A program made the translations under genes and the position numbers. 64,000 nucleotides of DNA, from NCBI GenBank assembly GCA_008360955.1, contig LUCM01006857.1:104738-168737 (forward strand), written 5' to 3'. How positions within the stretch are numbered: position 1 is the first letter of the stretch; each line of letters starts with the position of its first letter. The stretch comes from Fasciolopsis buskii. Lineage: Eukaryota > Platyhelminthes > Trematoda > Plagiorchiida > Fasciolidae. Of the stretch, positions 35,656 to 46,773 are shown one piece after another. The notes beneath the pieces were generated by a model. That model worked only from the letters and a program-made list of their open reading frames with translations, did not search any database and had not been told where the DNA came from.

Positions 35656-36779
35656 GTCGTGCCCACCTCAATCCGTCTACAGTCTTCTGATACATGCGCA
35701 AAACAATCCAGGTCGGGGCCACCTCAAGTAGCTTCCATATTTAAGTCTCACGAGTCGTAAAACTCCGATCTATTTACGCGGACCTCTTTTGTGTACAGAT
35801 ACCATAACAGTCACCTGCCAGTCCACTATTAGTCTACCCTATATCACGGAGGCCTGGAAGAGACAACATAAAGCTCTACTCACTACGGTGGCCAGCGGGT
35901 TCGAAAAATCTGTTTGAGTCCCGTCCGGTCTCTTGCATTTGTTCGGGTCTTCCTTTTACAGTACCCCTTGCGTGTCCACAAATGTTGCTTACAATTGGGT
36001 GATCCTGATCGTAGCAGGTGGGTAGTCAGTGGGCACTTGATAACCCCCGTCCGAGCGGTGCATAGTTGCAAAGCACTGGCCCTGTGAATTGGTCCCAGTC
36101 AGTTCATTTCAGTTGACGCAAGACAGCAGAAGTCAGATGAAGAAGAGCATCCAGAATACTCTCAGTGATACGCCCGAAAATCGAGGTCGACTAACGCAAC
36201 CGAATCAGTTCCCTTTGTACTGAAGTATATGGTCCGCGTTACGGAACGGACGGAGCAGAAGTCGTAAAGCCATGAAATAATTCGGTGAGCCGAGGTATGT
36301 AAGTCCAGTGATCTCCAGGTTTGAAGCGATATCTCTCGCATGTCTGTAGTCGCTCTGACACAGTCAAACGTGCACAAGAGTGGGTGACCACCGGAACGAA
36401 TAACTTATAATACTCTGTCCGCTACATTCAACCTATTCCATTCTTTGGCTAATGACGCTACTCTCCATTGCTCTCCTTACCGCACACTTCGCTGCGTAAG
36501 CACTAACATCGGTCGCGACGTTTGTGTCGCTAGTGCATTTTTAAACTTCCTTCCTGGGGCTCCAACTACCATGCCACATTCAACGCTTCCAAAAACTCTT
36601 CCTCCAATTTCTTTAAAACGTCATTCTTTCTTCATTTTGCGTCCCACAGACTGTTACTCTTCTTAGTCTATCCACTGATTTTTCGTTAAGTTGGTGTTCC
36701 CTCGTGTCTGAGCTAGCTTCTGGCTCTGCCAGTAAAGCAGGCTTTTTCGATAATGCTGCGCCGTTTGACACCGATTCGC
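35656..36779. other. No recognised gene
   Basis: Short frames on both strands, including 36,445-36,666, none assignable. It may contain 5' sequence of the RTE element that follows. Confidence 0.35.
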
Positions 36780-37140
36780 GAGTAATATCCGCGAACAGCA
36801 GGCCGGATTTCGGTCAGGTTGACCGGATATTCACTGTTCGCCAAATACTATAAACGCGTTACATACACCGGCGCCCTGCGATCGTAGTCTTCTCGACTTG
36901 AAAGATGCTTTCGACTCCGTGAATCAACCGGCACTATTCAGTGTTTTCCACCGAAAGGGTATGCCAGCGAAGTTTGTGAACCTGTTGCGAGCATTGTAGT
37001 CGCACACCTATGGTCGCGTTAGGGTATACGCTGAACTGTCAAATTCATTCGAAACGACTAGCGGCGTTCGACAAGAGTGTCTCACCTCCCCATTCTTGTT
37101 GAAATTTATCACGGACGAGGTGGTGTAAGATGCTTTGTGT
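36780..37140 (+). pseudogene. RTE-type LINE reverse transcriptase fragment
   Basis: One frame reads SRPDFGQVDRIFTVRQIL (near 36,800), then LLDLKDAFDSVNQPALF (about 36,890-36,940, motif A with its Asp), GMPAKFVNLLRAL, a stop, SHTYGRVRVYAEL and TSGVRQECLTSPFLLKFIT (about 37,057-37,112, motif B, usual GCPLSP written ECLTSP). The SVRQGCPLSP style and the KDAFDSV wording are typical of RTE-clade elements and differ from the CR1-like copies elsewhere here. The fragment stops before motif C. Immediately after it lies an RTE 5' end on the opposite strand (37,180-37,450). Confidence 0.7.
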
Positions 37141-37179
37141 CATCAGGGTGCACACATCGAACTGGGACATGGTAACTTA

Positions 37180-37450
37180 TCGCCCTATTTGGTTGAACGC
37201 ACAGGCACTGAATCCACTCAAGTGATTTGAACTTGTATTGCCCAGCTGTATGGATCTATGAGCACGCTGAATCACAAAACATATTATGCACCGCATGGTA
37301 GCACAAGAGCACACAGGCTGTGATCGAGCAGGGCATGAACACACCCTGAGGGTGGGGACACAATGGCTCGGGCTCAAAACATCGCACAACGCAATGAAAC
37401 GTCTGCTTCCTTTGGTGCCCAAGTAGCAAGGTTCTAATCGCTAAAGTCCG
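37180..37450 (-). repeat. RTE LINE 5' end (copy 1 of three)
   Basis: The minus strand matches 63,382-63,660 (plus) over about 260 bases. Shared landmarks are TTGTGCGA, GTGTGCTC.TGTGCTA, TTTTGTGATTCAGCGTG and, at the 3' side, CACTTGAGTGG.TTCAGTG and TCAACCAAATAGGGC. The last block reads HLSGFS..(T/F)NQIG, which I take as the start of the RTE endonuclease (usual style: NVRTLNQIGQ). The antisense strand has tRNA-like boxes in the 63-kb copy; here they are degenerate. On the 5' side it stops at the 545-bp repeat. Confidence 0.6.
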
Positions 37451-37454
37451 GTCA

Positions 37455-37999
37455 CGTCTGGGAAAGAGATGGGCACATGAATGAGCACTTGATGTGCATG
37501 AAAATAACATTTTGCCTCCTAGAACTAGTTTTTGATAACGTATTTGTTATTTTAGCAGATATTTACTGCTATTTACTTTATCGAGTTTGTGGTCCATTTC
37601 TTTAAGTGGCCGGTTTCTCCCTGCGCGCCGCCAACTTGTCCAACCTTTTTTCTGTCGATGAGTTGCTTTCCGGTTCGCGGTACCACGTACCTGGGGTTGC
37701 TTCGTAATTTCTTCTTAGTTAGACTAGTTATCCGTGGCAGATTTTGATTCAAAGGGATTTGGAAAGGATTTTTGCATTTTTCTGGCTTTCCCTCGATTTG
37801 ACAGTGTTGTCTTAATGAAAGAGCCTTTGTTTACATATCCAGGCATGCTAACGTCCGTGAGGTCACAACCGGTGAATTACAGTAACCGCTTCATTTTATC
37901 TGACAAGTAATTTCATAGTGAGTACATATTTGTCGTTTAAAACCGCCGACTATAAGTTTTGACAGTTTCCTGTTCGCATCGACGGTTTTTCACAATGGA
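37455..37999 (+). repeat. 545-bp dispersed direct repeat, copy 2
   Basis: Near-identical to 20,069-20,613, with the same orientation, no indels and five substitutions seen. It abuts the RTE 5' end at 37,450. No coding potential is seen. Confidence 0.95.
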
Positions 38000-39106
38000 T
38001 GGTCTGGCAAAGCCTAAACAGGAGTCAAGTGTCATTGTAAATTTAACGCAGCAGTGAGTCGTCCGTGGTTTTCATTGAAATTTCAGATCCATGCACTGAC
38101 GCTTTGTGGGTCCCGGGACGTAGGCACCGCGGTGTGCAGAATGCTGAATGCGATCTTCAGTGAAGACCTGGCTGTACCGTGTAGCTGGCTGGGAACTGGT
38201 AGGAAAACGGCTGTTTTCACCCATCGATTGATTCAGTAACTTTTCTTTACCGACCAACAGTTACTGCAAAATCAGTAACCGCGTTATAGCATGAGTCTGT
38301 CCTGGATATTGAAAGAATAATCAAGTGCTGGTGCACAGATACGTCCGACCGAGATAACGGGAGGAGAGCACGCAAGTACGCCACGTATTATTTTCTTTCA
38401 GTTCAAAGAAGATGCACGTCACTGTTCTCGGTACGTAATTGCTTTTCCATTATCCATTTCGGTTCATAAACGCTTTCATTGCTTACATGAACAGTCCACA
38501 CTGTGAAATCTGTATAAACTACCTGTTTCAACTGAAGGTGTTTTTCTTCGTGTTGCTCCAGGTCTTGCAGGGAAACCGTTTGAATATACCGAGCATACCG
38601 ACAACCAGATGTAACTTTTTCTATCGCAATAAATCATCTGTGTACGACTTCTTGTTGTGTTTTCTGTTTTTTGATGCAATTCTGCTGCTTTAGAGTCGTT
38701 GTAAATGGGTGCCCAGGAATATACAGAGCTTTTCAACTTGTCGCAGTACAATGTCCGCAAGATGCGCGCTGCTTACGTATAAATGCTCAGCAGATTGCGG
38801 TAAGTGACGCTGTTGTGTGCGTCTAAGTGTTACGAGCGCTAAAAATCCTCAATCGATAAGTGGGCGAATGGGTGGTAAACTAGCGCGATATTGTTCGTTT
38901 GCCAAGCATTTGCCCAGACGGTTTCGGATGGGCACCGGTGGTGTTTCCGGTTTTTTCCGTACGTAATGTCCGCCTTCACTGGATTCCACCAGAATTTTGC
39001 CGGATTTTTTCCGGACTGTTACTAGACAGGGGCCGGATCCGGCCCGGCACTTTTTTGCAGGAGCAGCGCTTTCCGTGGCATTGAATTTCACCGCCCATTT
39101 CCAGGA
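38000..39106. other. No recognised gene
   Basis: Short frames only. A local G/C-rich patch near 39,025-39,045 (GGGGCCGGATCCGGCCC) is a short palindrome. Confidence 0.35.
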
Positions 39107-40125
39107 CTAATCGTTTAGAGAGTTTGAATCCTTCTTAGTACTGGCCATGGTTTGAGTTAATGAAGGTTTTTTGGAGGAATGGAATAGCGTGATATCATCA
39201 GCGAATGAGAATGTTTTGCCGGAAATTATTGCTCGAAAGTTGGTGTTTACGTATTGCCAGAATTGTAAGTAACCGGGGCCGCTCATCTGTATTAAAATGC
39301 TAGTGGTTGGCTGGGGATGGCATACGGTTCTTTTGATTCTGACTATTTGAAGGCGGTCAAATAAGTAGGAGGTCAACCTAAATTAGAGCGGATCTCCTGA
39401 GCCATCGGATTTGATTTTTGCTTAGAGCTGTTCATGAGGCACGCGATCAAATGCCTTGGTCATGTCAAGGAAGATTATTATAATGGCCTTTTTCACCGAC
39501 GTTTAAAGTGACTAGATCAAATAGATTAAAGTGCAATGAATTACAGAATATATGCTTAAGAAAACCTTGCTGGGATTCACCAGTGAAATTGTTGGTCATT
39601 AGGAAGCCAGTCAGCCGGTCCTCGACAATCCTCTCCGCCAGTCTGGTCAAGGTGGGCTTATGGTTTATCGGACTGTAGTTTTGTGGATCGCACAGGAGAC
39701 CATTTTTGGAGAGGAACAGTGGTGGGGACTTAACTCTGAACAGGAATTACCCGAGCTGGTGTAGAGGTAGTAAACAGATTCACCAATAGAAGAGCTATGT
39801 CGAATTTCCAGTATCGGAATAGAGTAGGGAGACACCTTTTGAGCCAAGTCGGCAAGTCGATTTGACGACACCGAGAGCCTTCTTTATTTTACCTATATTG
39901 AACAAGATGGACAAGAGTTTTTGGTCTGTTAGTCCAGGGGGATTGCGCAAATTGGTGGCGATATCGGTGGTGGGGGCAAAGGGGACGTACGAGTTAAAGG
40001 CCTCAGCAATTTTCTTCTGGTCATCGAGCTGCAGCATTGTGCATATGATGTACGCAGGGTTAACGCTAAAGAGCCGCTTGTTTTTGCCTACAAATTTGGC
40101 CCTCAGATGCAACAAGCAAGTCGTT
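39107..40125 (-). pseudogene. CR1-like LINE reverse transcriptase, decayed but catalytic boxes present
   Basis: Three frame-shifted pieces of a minus-strand reverse transcriptase. The linker piece (39,795-40,115) has KIAEAFNSYV. The fingers (39,465-39,650) have RLAERIVEDRL and QQGFL. Another frame between 39,430 and 39,490 gives FLDMTKAFDRVPHEQL (motif A intact). The last piece (39,107-39,376) has FSFADDITLF (motif C intact). The motif B region is damaged. Frameshifts rule out activity, but the catalytic aspartates are all still encoded, unlike most other copies here. The endonuclease lies upstream at 40,328. Confidence 0.8.
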
Positions 40126-40327
40126 TTGAGGCCGATTTACCCTCAATAATATAAAAAAATCTAAAGTTTTTGTGTAATTATCCAGCAGTCTAAGAATCTT
40201 TCTTTTCATACTTACGCATTTTGTTTATTTGCATTGGCCTGGTTTGAGCTCTGTGAGCGTTAATGTTAATAATGGAGTGTACATATGTGTATAAAATTTC
40301 GGCAGCTTTCTGGATGATAGACGAAAG

Positions 40328-40900
40328 TTAAACATCAGACCAGTCATGGCTCTGGGGAGCGGTGGTCAAACCAGCCCAGTTCGCTTGTTTGCAGATGCTC
40401 ACGAACTGGATAGTGGTTGCAGGTGTTCGGGGTCTAAGCCGAATATGAGGAAAGCAGGAAACGATTTTGTGGTCACTACTCGGAATTTTATCTAGTAGGC
40501 AGGGGTCCTCATTAGGGAGATCGTGGGTGAATGCGAGGCTAAGGATGTTTTCCTCTGATGGGGCTTGCGACATACTGTGTCCATTCTCCCGCGTGGGTTT
40601 CATGAACGTAGTTGAAGAGCTGCGACGAGGCAGCCTTGGGGGACTAGCAGATCTTGGAAGTGCTATAGGTTTTGCTTCTCCATGGGTGGATGCAGTATAC
40701 GCGGAGGCTTTAATGGAGGTCGTTAAATATATTCAAGGTGCACTGGGTAGTTATGCATAGGAGTAGAGAGACACAAAGTGTCTGGTAAAACGTCTAACAC
40801 TGAGCGTCGAAAAAGGGAAACAGATAACTCATGCTCAGCGTAATCCAGAAAGCCACCCCCTCACCGGTGAGTTTGGTGCTTTAGAGAGGCGTCGCCATTG
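40328..40900 (-). pseudogene. LINE endonuclease remnant
   Basis: The 91-codon frame (40,328-40,603) carries LSLAFTHDLPN and IPSSDHKIVSCF. The SDH catalytic block is intact. The N-terminal two thirds, up to about 40,900, are in broken frames with little conserved, and the GDFN block is not visible. It sits between the reverse transcriptase (39,107-40,125) and ORF1 (to 42,900) on the same strand. Confidence 0.65.
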
Positions 40901-42900
40901 CTCTGAAATATTTGGTTTATTGCTGAGTATATCTTCAACCACGTTTCAGCGATTTGAATTATATCATGAGAGTGATTTTGTACAAAACCCCCATGGCTTC
41001 GATTACACTTGGGAGGTACTTCGCGTTAGGCAGAACCAGAGACACGTCAAATGCGCAGTCAATGCTGAACTGTTCAGTAGGGAGGCCAACATTAGGGAGT
41101 GTGGCCTGATAAGCCAAAATAGAGAGAAGAGAAGGCGGTGGATTTAAAGATGATGTACTTGGCTTGGAAAAAGCACCGTAGGGAACATTTCGAGTTTTTG
41201 GAGGTTGGATATTTGTGTAGAATCATGTTGAATGGCTGGAGATCGTTTTCGGTAGATTATAAGATGGAATATGCATGAGTGCATTTGTAGAGGGACTTCT
41301 TTGTGGCCATCTCAGAGGTGACTGGGGGAAGGACCCCAGTTTTGTCGAGGAAAGACCTCATCGCAGGGATTTCTATCCTCGTAGTAGGTGTAGCCTTGTT
41401 GTTGGAACCACATCGGCAGTTGGCAGTACAAAGCTTGAAAGGGTCGCAGAGATGAAGGGTTCTTCTCAAGAAAACTTAGGTTAGTGAGCGTTGAAAGGTA
41501 GTTATGGGTGACGGATTATTCAGGAGGATAATGTTGAGGTAAGTTCATGGGTGGATGGGTGGTCTTTGGATTTATGAGGGGGTTGCAAGCAGTGGAAAGC
41601 AGCAGGCACCTATCAGTTTGGGTCTGTTGGTTGAATCACGGAGAGTGCGGGCCATAGTTAAAATTGAGTGGCCCAGGGGGACAAAAGTTGGATACGGCAT
41701 TTCGGAAGGTTTTGGGGTGGTATACATTGAGGTGACAAGAATTATTAGTAAACCGCTTATTCGGGATCGGCTGGAAGGGGAATCCCAAGACGTTTTCATT
41801 GGGTAACGTAGCGGCGGATTGCTGGGTTTGATTAAGCTCGAGCAATTTGCAGAAATGGACTCCAACTGGAGTGCACAAAGTGCCCTCATGGACCGAAATT
41901 TTGTGGTTTTCTTGTTATCGGGTATTCGTTAGCATCCAACTACCTTCAAGCAACTAATTTTTAACCCTATTTATTGTACTTCAAAAAGAGTTAAGCGAGC
42001 TTTCGATTGAAAGCCAGATGGACGGTGCACATATGGGGTTGAGAAGTAAATCGCCTGCAGTTATGGACAGTTCAAGAAGAGAGTCATGCGAGGGGACGTT
42101 TTCCGTAGGTCAGATAAGGCTTGCTGCTAAGATAGCAGATAGAGAGCCCAGAGTGCTGGGTAGACTGGGAGTGGTCTGAATTAGTAGGTTGGTAGTGCTG
42201 CTCCGTAAAATTGGTGTTATTGGGTGGTGCACTGGGTTGGGGGCCTCATGCAATGGTTTGGTATTAGTGAGTTTGTCAGGGTCATGCTGAAGACGACGCG
42301 AGACACCAGTATTCTCAACATTATCTCCCTTACTTTCAGAGGGAAGAATATTTAGGGAGGCATAAGGTGAAGCCGTTTTTGGGGGGTTCGGAAGGCCAGA
42401 GAGAGCTGGACGCATATAAGCCGACTGTTATTTTATATACCGCTAGTGTACTACCCTATAGTGAGGGCAAAGTATCCAGGGAACTCCGTTAGGAGTGTCT
42501 TTTCTATGGTTAGAGCCTATGAATTTCTCGAACATCAATCCGCCCCTCTTTGCATGTGTGTTCCGTCGGCAAAATTTTAAAATTCTTGAAAGGAGTAACT
42601 AGGAAATTAACTGCGATCTGCTAATAAACCGTTCAGGTTCCAGCTGATCGGGAAATTTTAAGAGCAGGTGGAAGTCTTGCCATTGATGATATTCCGCAGC
42701 CTGATACAAGAAGAACATTGGTAATGGGACATATTGCGCGCACCTAATATGAGACGTTTAGCCGTTTCTAGCGGTGGGCTGTCTAGTACGTTGAACACTA
42801 CAGCATTTTTCTCGGGAACAGCGCGTTTGCGAAGCACCGCGGCAATGGATTCTAAACAGTGAAAATTTATATCAGGAGTTTGAGGATAGGGCAATTTCTA
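40901..42900 (-). pseudogene. LINE ORF1 protein remnant
   Basis: The N-terminal piece (42,658-42,894) has EKNAVVFNVLDSPPLETAKR followed by a basic IRLRN, the same RRM-like block as at 3,500 and 6,130. Downstream pieces (42,110-42,415; 41,572-41,889; 41,257-41,469) are Pro/Ser/Thr-rich and continue the ORF1 tail toward the endonuclease. Stops and frameshifts are frequent. With the two features to its left this makes one LINE of about 3.8 kb (39,107-42,900, minus). The coiled-coil N-terminus is not seen, so the 5' end is probably truncated where gypsy sequence begins. Confidence 0.6.
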
Positions 42901-43009
42901 GCCTCAAAATGCTGGGAAGCTGACGTAATTGTGCCAAGACTTTATCTGGTGACTGAACGTGACTTTAGAGAATGGTGATTTTTCTTTCAAGGTCAATGGC
43001 CCTCCTGCT

Positions 43010-43305
43010 AACTACATTGCATACAGCAGCAAGAGCCGCTGCTCAGATAAATCCCTATGAAGGACCCTGATTCTCGAGGTACAATTAGTCTCAACCGTAA
43101 ATTTGGTCCGTTCCCTAGCGCGGGTCCTGCTGAAGTCATAAAATGAACGTAAATCATAAAAAAGGCCAAACAATAAGCCCCGTCGCTTATATCTTTTTGT
43201 AGGTTGTTCTTGGTCGGTAAGTGAAACAGCCAACAACAGAGTTAGTTTTGATGAATCATTTTGCAGACATAAGAGAAAAATTGAACCGAGTAAAATTCAA
43301 AATAA
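43010..43305 (-). repeat. Gypsy element G1, 3' LTR (5'-truncated)
   Basis: The minus strand matches the LTR in the inverted arms and at 62,855-63,240: ATG.CTGCAAAATGATTCATC, AAAACT, TTGGCTGTTTCAC and a TATA-like AGATATAAG. The upstream part of U3 is missing and the RNase H frame runs straight into it at about 43,300, so integrase and the LTR start were deleted together. Similarity to the arm LTR is clear but low (many substitutions). Confidence 0.65.
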
Positions 43306-43494
43306 GGCTTCATTTTCAATAGGATCGTAGTTCCTCTCTACTGCGGTAAACGTTCGTGATACATACGCCACAGACTTCTGGGCTGCGTCGGGGAACGCTC
43401 TTAAGGTGGCCGCACCAATCACAGAGTTTGACAAATCAGCAGCCGCGATTACCTGCGGGATTTGGTCGCAGTGTGTCAAAATTACGTCGGACAC
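43297..43494 (-). pseudogene. Gypsy G1 RNase H fragment
   Basis: A 65-codon piece reads IPQVIAAADLSNSVIGAATL, then SVAYVSRTFTAVERNYDPIE and NEALF. This is the start of the Ty3/gypsy RNase H domain (usual style: ADASN-GIGAV ... S+TLT..E+NY..IEKEAL). It ends at the junction with LTR sequence. The remainder of RNase H and all of integrase are missing. The reverse transcriptase is just upstream on the same strand. Confidence 0.8.
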
Positions 43495-43506
43495 CGGCAG
43501 CCTTTC

Positions 43507-44333
43507 TCAGTTAATCGAAGGCCAATTTACACTGACGTGATCAGCGCCGGGTCTGACGTTCATGTAGCAGCCTGTTGGGTGGACTGCATACGCAATAGAG
43601 TTCTGGCAAGAAAGTGCCGTAATGGTTGATTGGGCCAAGAAATACTGGGATAGACGAGATGTCCTTTGAAGCGAGCATTTGCTGAAGTGTTTTGACACTC
43701 CTCGTTTGAGAGCGAAGACCTTTAGCGTCAAATATGAACCCGAGGTACTCAATTTTGTTCATGAAAAACTAACACTTTCTTTTATTCACACGCAGGCCAA
43801 AATTGCTTATAAGATGAAGGACTGCCTTCAGGCGTTCGTACGTTATCTATCGAGATTCCAGTCACTATAGTGTCGCCGAGACATTTTGGCACTACCGGCA
43901 TGCTCAGCAGCATAGTATCCATCACACGTTGGAAGATGGCCATGGATGTCTTTACGCCAAGTTGCAACCAGGTTTGTTGGTATAGGCCAAAACGAGTGTT
44001 ACTTATTAGCGGCTTCCGCAATTCAAGGGCCTGTTCTGTCTAGAGTTATGCCTCGCCTGGATCCAGCTTTGGGTCACAAGTGCCGACATCAAGGTTGGTA
44101 ACGTCTTCAAGGATCGGTAGCGGAGAGCAGTTACCGTCCAGGGCAGCGTTCAGTCTGCTGGAGAAGTCAGCACAAAAGTATGTATTGCTATTTGCTTTCC
44201 GCAAGAAAATGATGGGTGTCACGCATCCAGAAAATGCTGCGGGGCCAAAATCCTCTTTTCCTCCATACGCTTTTGCTCCTGGTCCGCAATAGGTAGGGAT
44301 GCGCATAATGTTTTGGGTGGAATACAGGCTCAC
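43507..44333 (-). pseudogene. Gypsy G1 reverse transcriptase, frame-shifted
   Basis: Reverse transcriptase of a Ty3/gypsy LTR element in several pieces. 44,046-44,333 has VTPIIFLRKANSNTYFCADF and PLPILEDV (fingers and start of palm; the Asp of motif A is in a damaged region, DPKLDPGEA). 43,782-44,021 has LQLGVKTSMAIFQRVMDTML and CLGDTIVTG, where gypsy elements have YLDDIIVTG, so one catalytic Asp is Gly. 43,541-43,762 has IEYLGFIFDAKGLR and FLGPINHYGTFLPE, the connection region. The wording resembles the K02A2.6-like gypsy group seen in flatworms and nematodes (family memory, not a search). Inactive. Confidence 0.85.
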
Positions 44334-44342
44334 CGACTTTTG

Positions 44343-45000
44343 TCACTCACAGACAGGCCTGGCGATTGGTGCAGCAACCAATGCCTTCCTCAAAAAAGGG
44401 GGAAACAGATTCATCAATGTATCTGTGTCTCTCTGTGACGTCTGAACGCCTTTGCAGAATGTGTTAATCGGCAAGTTGCTCAGGCCTAATCCCTCTGGCA
44501 GCCAGCGCCGAGCAGGTCCATGTCGGATTTTGTTACGTAGCACAGTGTCGGGGTCAGTTTGACATTGTACTTGACAGTTCACTGGAGCTGTCCAGCTAGC
44601 TCCAACTCACCACCACAGGACTTTAAATACGTCATTGATGTGGGTTGGATAGGCAGCTGACCAATGTCGGGCCAGGTTGGCACATATGGCACATATGGCA
44701 CACATGTCTGAAGCGGTGCCCAGCTGAATGCGGACTGGATGATCGTTTATGCTGACTGTGACCAACTTTGGGCCTTCGGCGTCATCTAGTCGACAAGCTG
44801 CCACAATGCCGAATGAGTGAACACTAGTACGGTCATTAGCTGGCTTTGTCTTGACCGCGCTGAAAAGAGCCCGTCGTGGAAACCACTTCGTCTGGCAGAA
44901 ACCATCCATGAAGCCAAAACGATGACATTGTCTCCACTGGTGAGTGCGAGACGAACAGAATTGGTGGAAACGCCAGGCTCCACAGTTCATGCAGGGTGAG
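44343..45000 (-). pseudogene. Gypsy G1 nucleocapsid and protease
   Basis: The 127-codon frame (44,607-44,990) begins with CMNCGAWRFHQFC and then HQWRQCHRFGFMDGFC, two CCHC-type zinc knuckles with degenerate histidines. About 70 residues later comes VRIQLGTASDM, the aspartic protease site where DTASD is expected; the catalytic Asp is Gly. A short tandem run (CACATATGG near 44,690) gives ICAICAIC just after. A second frame (44,343-44,582) leads into the reverse transcriptase. The matrix/capsid part of gag is absent: only about 185 bases separate the knuckles from the LTR. The knuckles lie at the outer edge of the inverted-repeat arm. Confidence 0.75.
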
Positions 45001-46773
45001 GGGGCCTAGGCAAATTGCGCTAATAACGTGCGTGTGACCTCTGAGCAGGCGTGGGCGGTTTCACATCTTTAAACAGCATTCATATTGTTGCACGATGTTA
45101 ATGCTCAGAAAAACTCAGGCGAATTTTCCAAATAAGAAAAGGGTTCAAATTCTCCCTAGAATGCTATAATAACATATTAACTGGCCAAGGAGAACAATGA
45201 TAAAACTCACAGCGAGGAGCGGTGGACAGTAATCGTTAGACAAATGAAATCTTTAATTTTATATATTTGCCTTGATGTCCTGGTCCGTACCTGAAACAGC
45301 CAACCACATAGGGAGTTTTGATTAACCATTTTGTGGACATATAAACGTTTTCAACCGCACAACACTTGAAATAACGTCAATTTCGAAACACTCGGAAAAG
45401 CTTAGGTTCGGTCGGAAAAATAACAATAGATGCAAAATCTGCGGTACAAATCCCTTAAAATGATCACCAACAATTACATGAACATTTTGGTTTAATCAGT
45501 GCTTGAAAACTATTTTCCCCTTCTAATAATGTTGCCATCAGACCTACCAGAGCTCCATTTCCTGGAAACAATTTGAGTGCCCTCTACATTGGAAGAACAA
45601 GAATCAGAAGCTTCTCCTTTAGAAAGTATTCTAAAGGTATTCGAATGATCTGTAATTCGCGGCAGCCTACACTGCAGATGCTTTTATGGGAAACCAAACC
45701 GGATTTCGTGACTCAAGGGTGTCACACACAACGCAACTGGGGGGGGCGTACGACTTCCTTGGCATAGGTCGTTTGAAATGATTCTTTATTTGGGACATCC
45801 TCAGAGGAGTCCGGGACGAGTGACCAAGCCAAAACAGTTTTCCAGAAACTGAGGTTATTGGCCAAAGTATTTGGTTTCACGGCGGACTCCGTGGAACAGA
45901 ACTGGAGTGATGCTTTTACTAGCGACATGGCATACAGTCTTTCTTTCATTAGGCCCGTCCTTTCGAGGAAGTCCCCCGAAATCCCAACTTTTTCTAAGCA
46001 GTTCGCCTTCTGTTAGATGCATGATCTTCCAGAGAGCGTTCTACATTTCCCGACTATCTGCATCAGTCACATGAAGAGAACCTCCTAGCAACAATCGTCA
46101 CAGCAACCAGCAACACGTTTGCCTCTGAAAACTCAGCAAACATTCATGTTTTAGGTTTCCACCGAGGGATATCACCTTGGACAGCTAAGAAAGGAATGGT
46201 CACTTTAAGAAATTCTGTTGAAGAATAAACACTATTCAAATGTTTCTCTAATGACGTCTAAGCTTCTTGCTTCTGCTCCGCAAAAATTGCTCAGTGGAAT
46301 AGCCGGAACAACTGTAAACGAAACAAAATCAGAGGCGCCGGTAAGTATCTATGGATGGGACAATTATGCACCCTTTCCTTCAACTGAACACTGAAGGACC
46401 AGGGTGAATAAATCTAGCAGCTCACCCAAGGCGTTCATCCAGTTAGCCAATTGCAACAAAGAACATCGTTTCGACACTGCTGATTGCAGAGACAATCTGC
46501 TTCCCAATCTCAAACTTTCTGTTATTGAATCGCAGCATTGAAGCCTCACGCGCATATCCGAGGCTCCGGCGGCGCACACCGGGCCGAAATATTCGTGGCG
46601 CCCACTTGATATCACAGAGAAATTGAAAGGTCAGGCACTGTGCGGCACCGTGTTCAATTCTATTATGTGTTTGGAAGACAGAGTTTGCGTGCTGAAGATG
46701 TTCGTTGATCCGGAGATGCGGTCACCGATGTTGACCAAGCATCGCAAGAACTGGATGGATTGGCCGCTAAAGA
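44941..46773. repeat. Left arm of 1.83-kb near-perfect inverted repeat
   Basis: The reverse complement of 59,757-61,589 matches base for base with a constant coordinate sum of 106,530, hence no indels. All four long frames I compared in the arm are identical in both copies. I found one substitution (45,189 versus 61,341). Similarity fades at 44,930-44,941 on the outer side and stops sharply at 46,773 on the inner side. From outside to inside the arm holds a gypsy zinc-knuckle, an LTR and about 1.3 kb of unassigned sequence. Confidence 0.97.
45185..45475 (-). repeat. Gypsy LTR in left arm (5' LTR of G1)
   Basis: Same sequence as 61,055-61,345. It is homologous to 62,855-63,150, 43,185-43,305 and 51,500-51,715. 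It contains a TATA box (ATATATAAA read on the minus strand, near 45,260) suited to LTR transcription. A GGGAGAATTTGAACCC block sits just downstream (near 45,150), a possible primer-site relative. Confidence 0.65.

Noticed and set aside
44676..44705. CRISPR-like or minisatellite array
   Set aside because: Only about three copies of a 9-base unit inside the gypsy protease region. It is a small slippage event.
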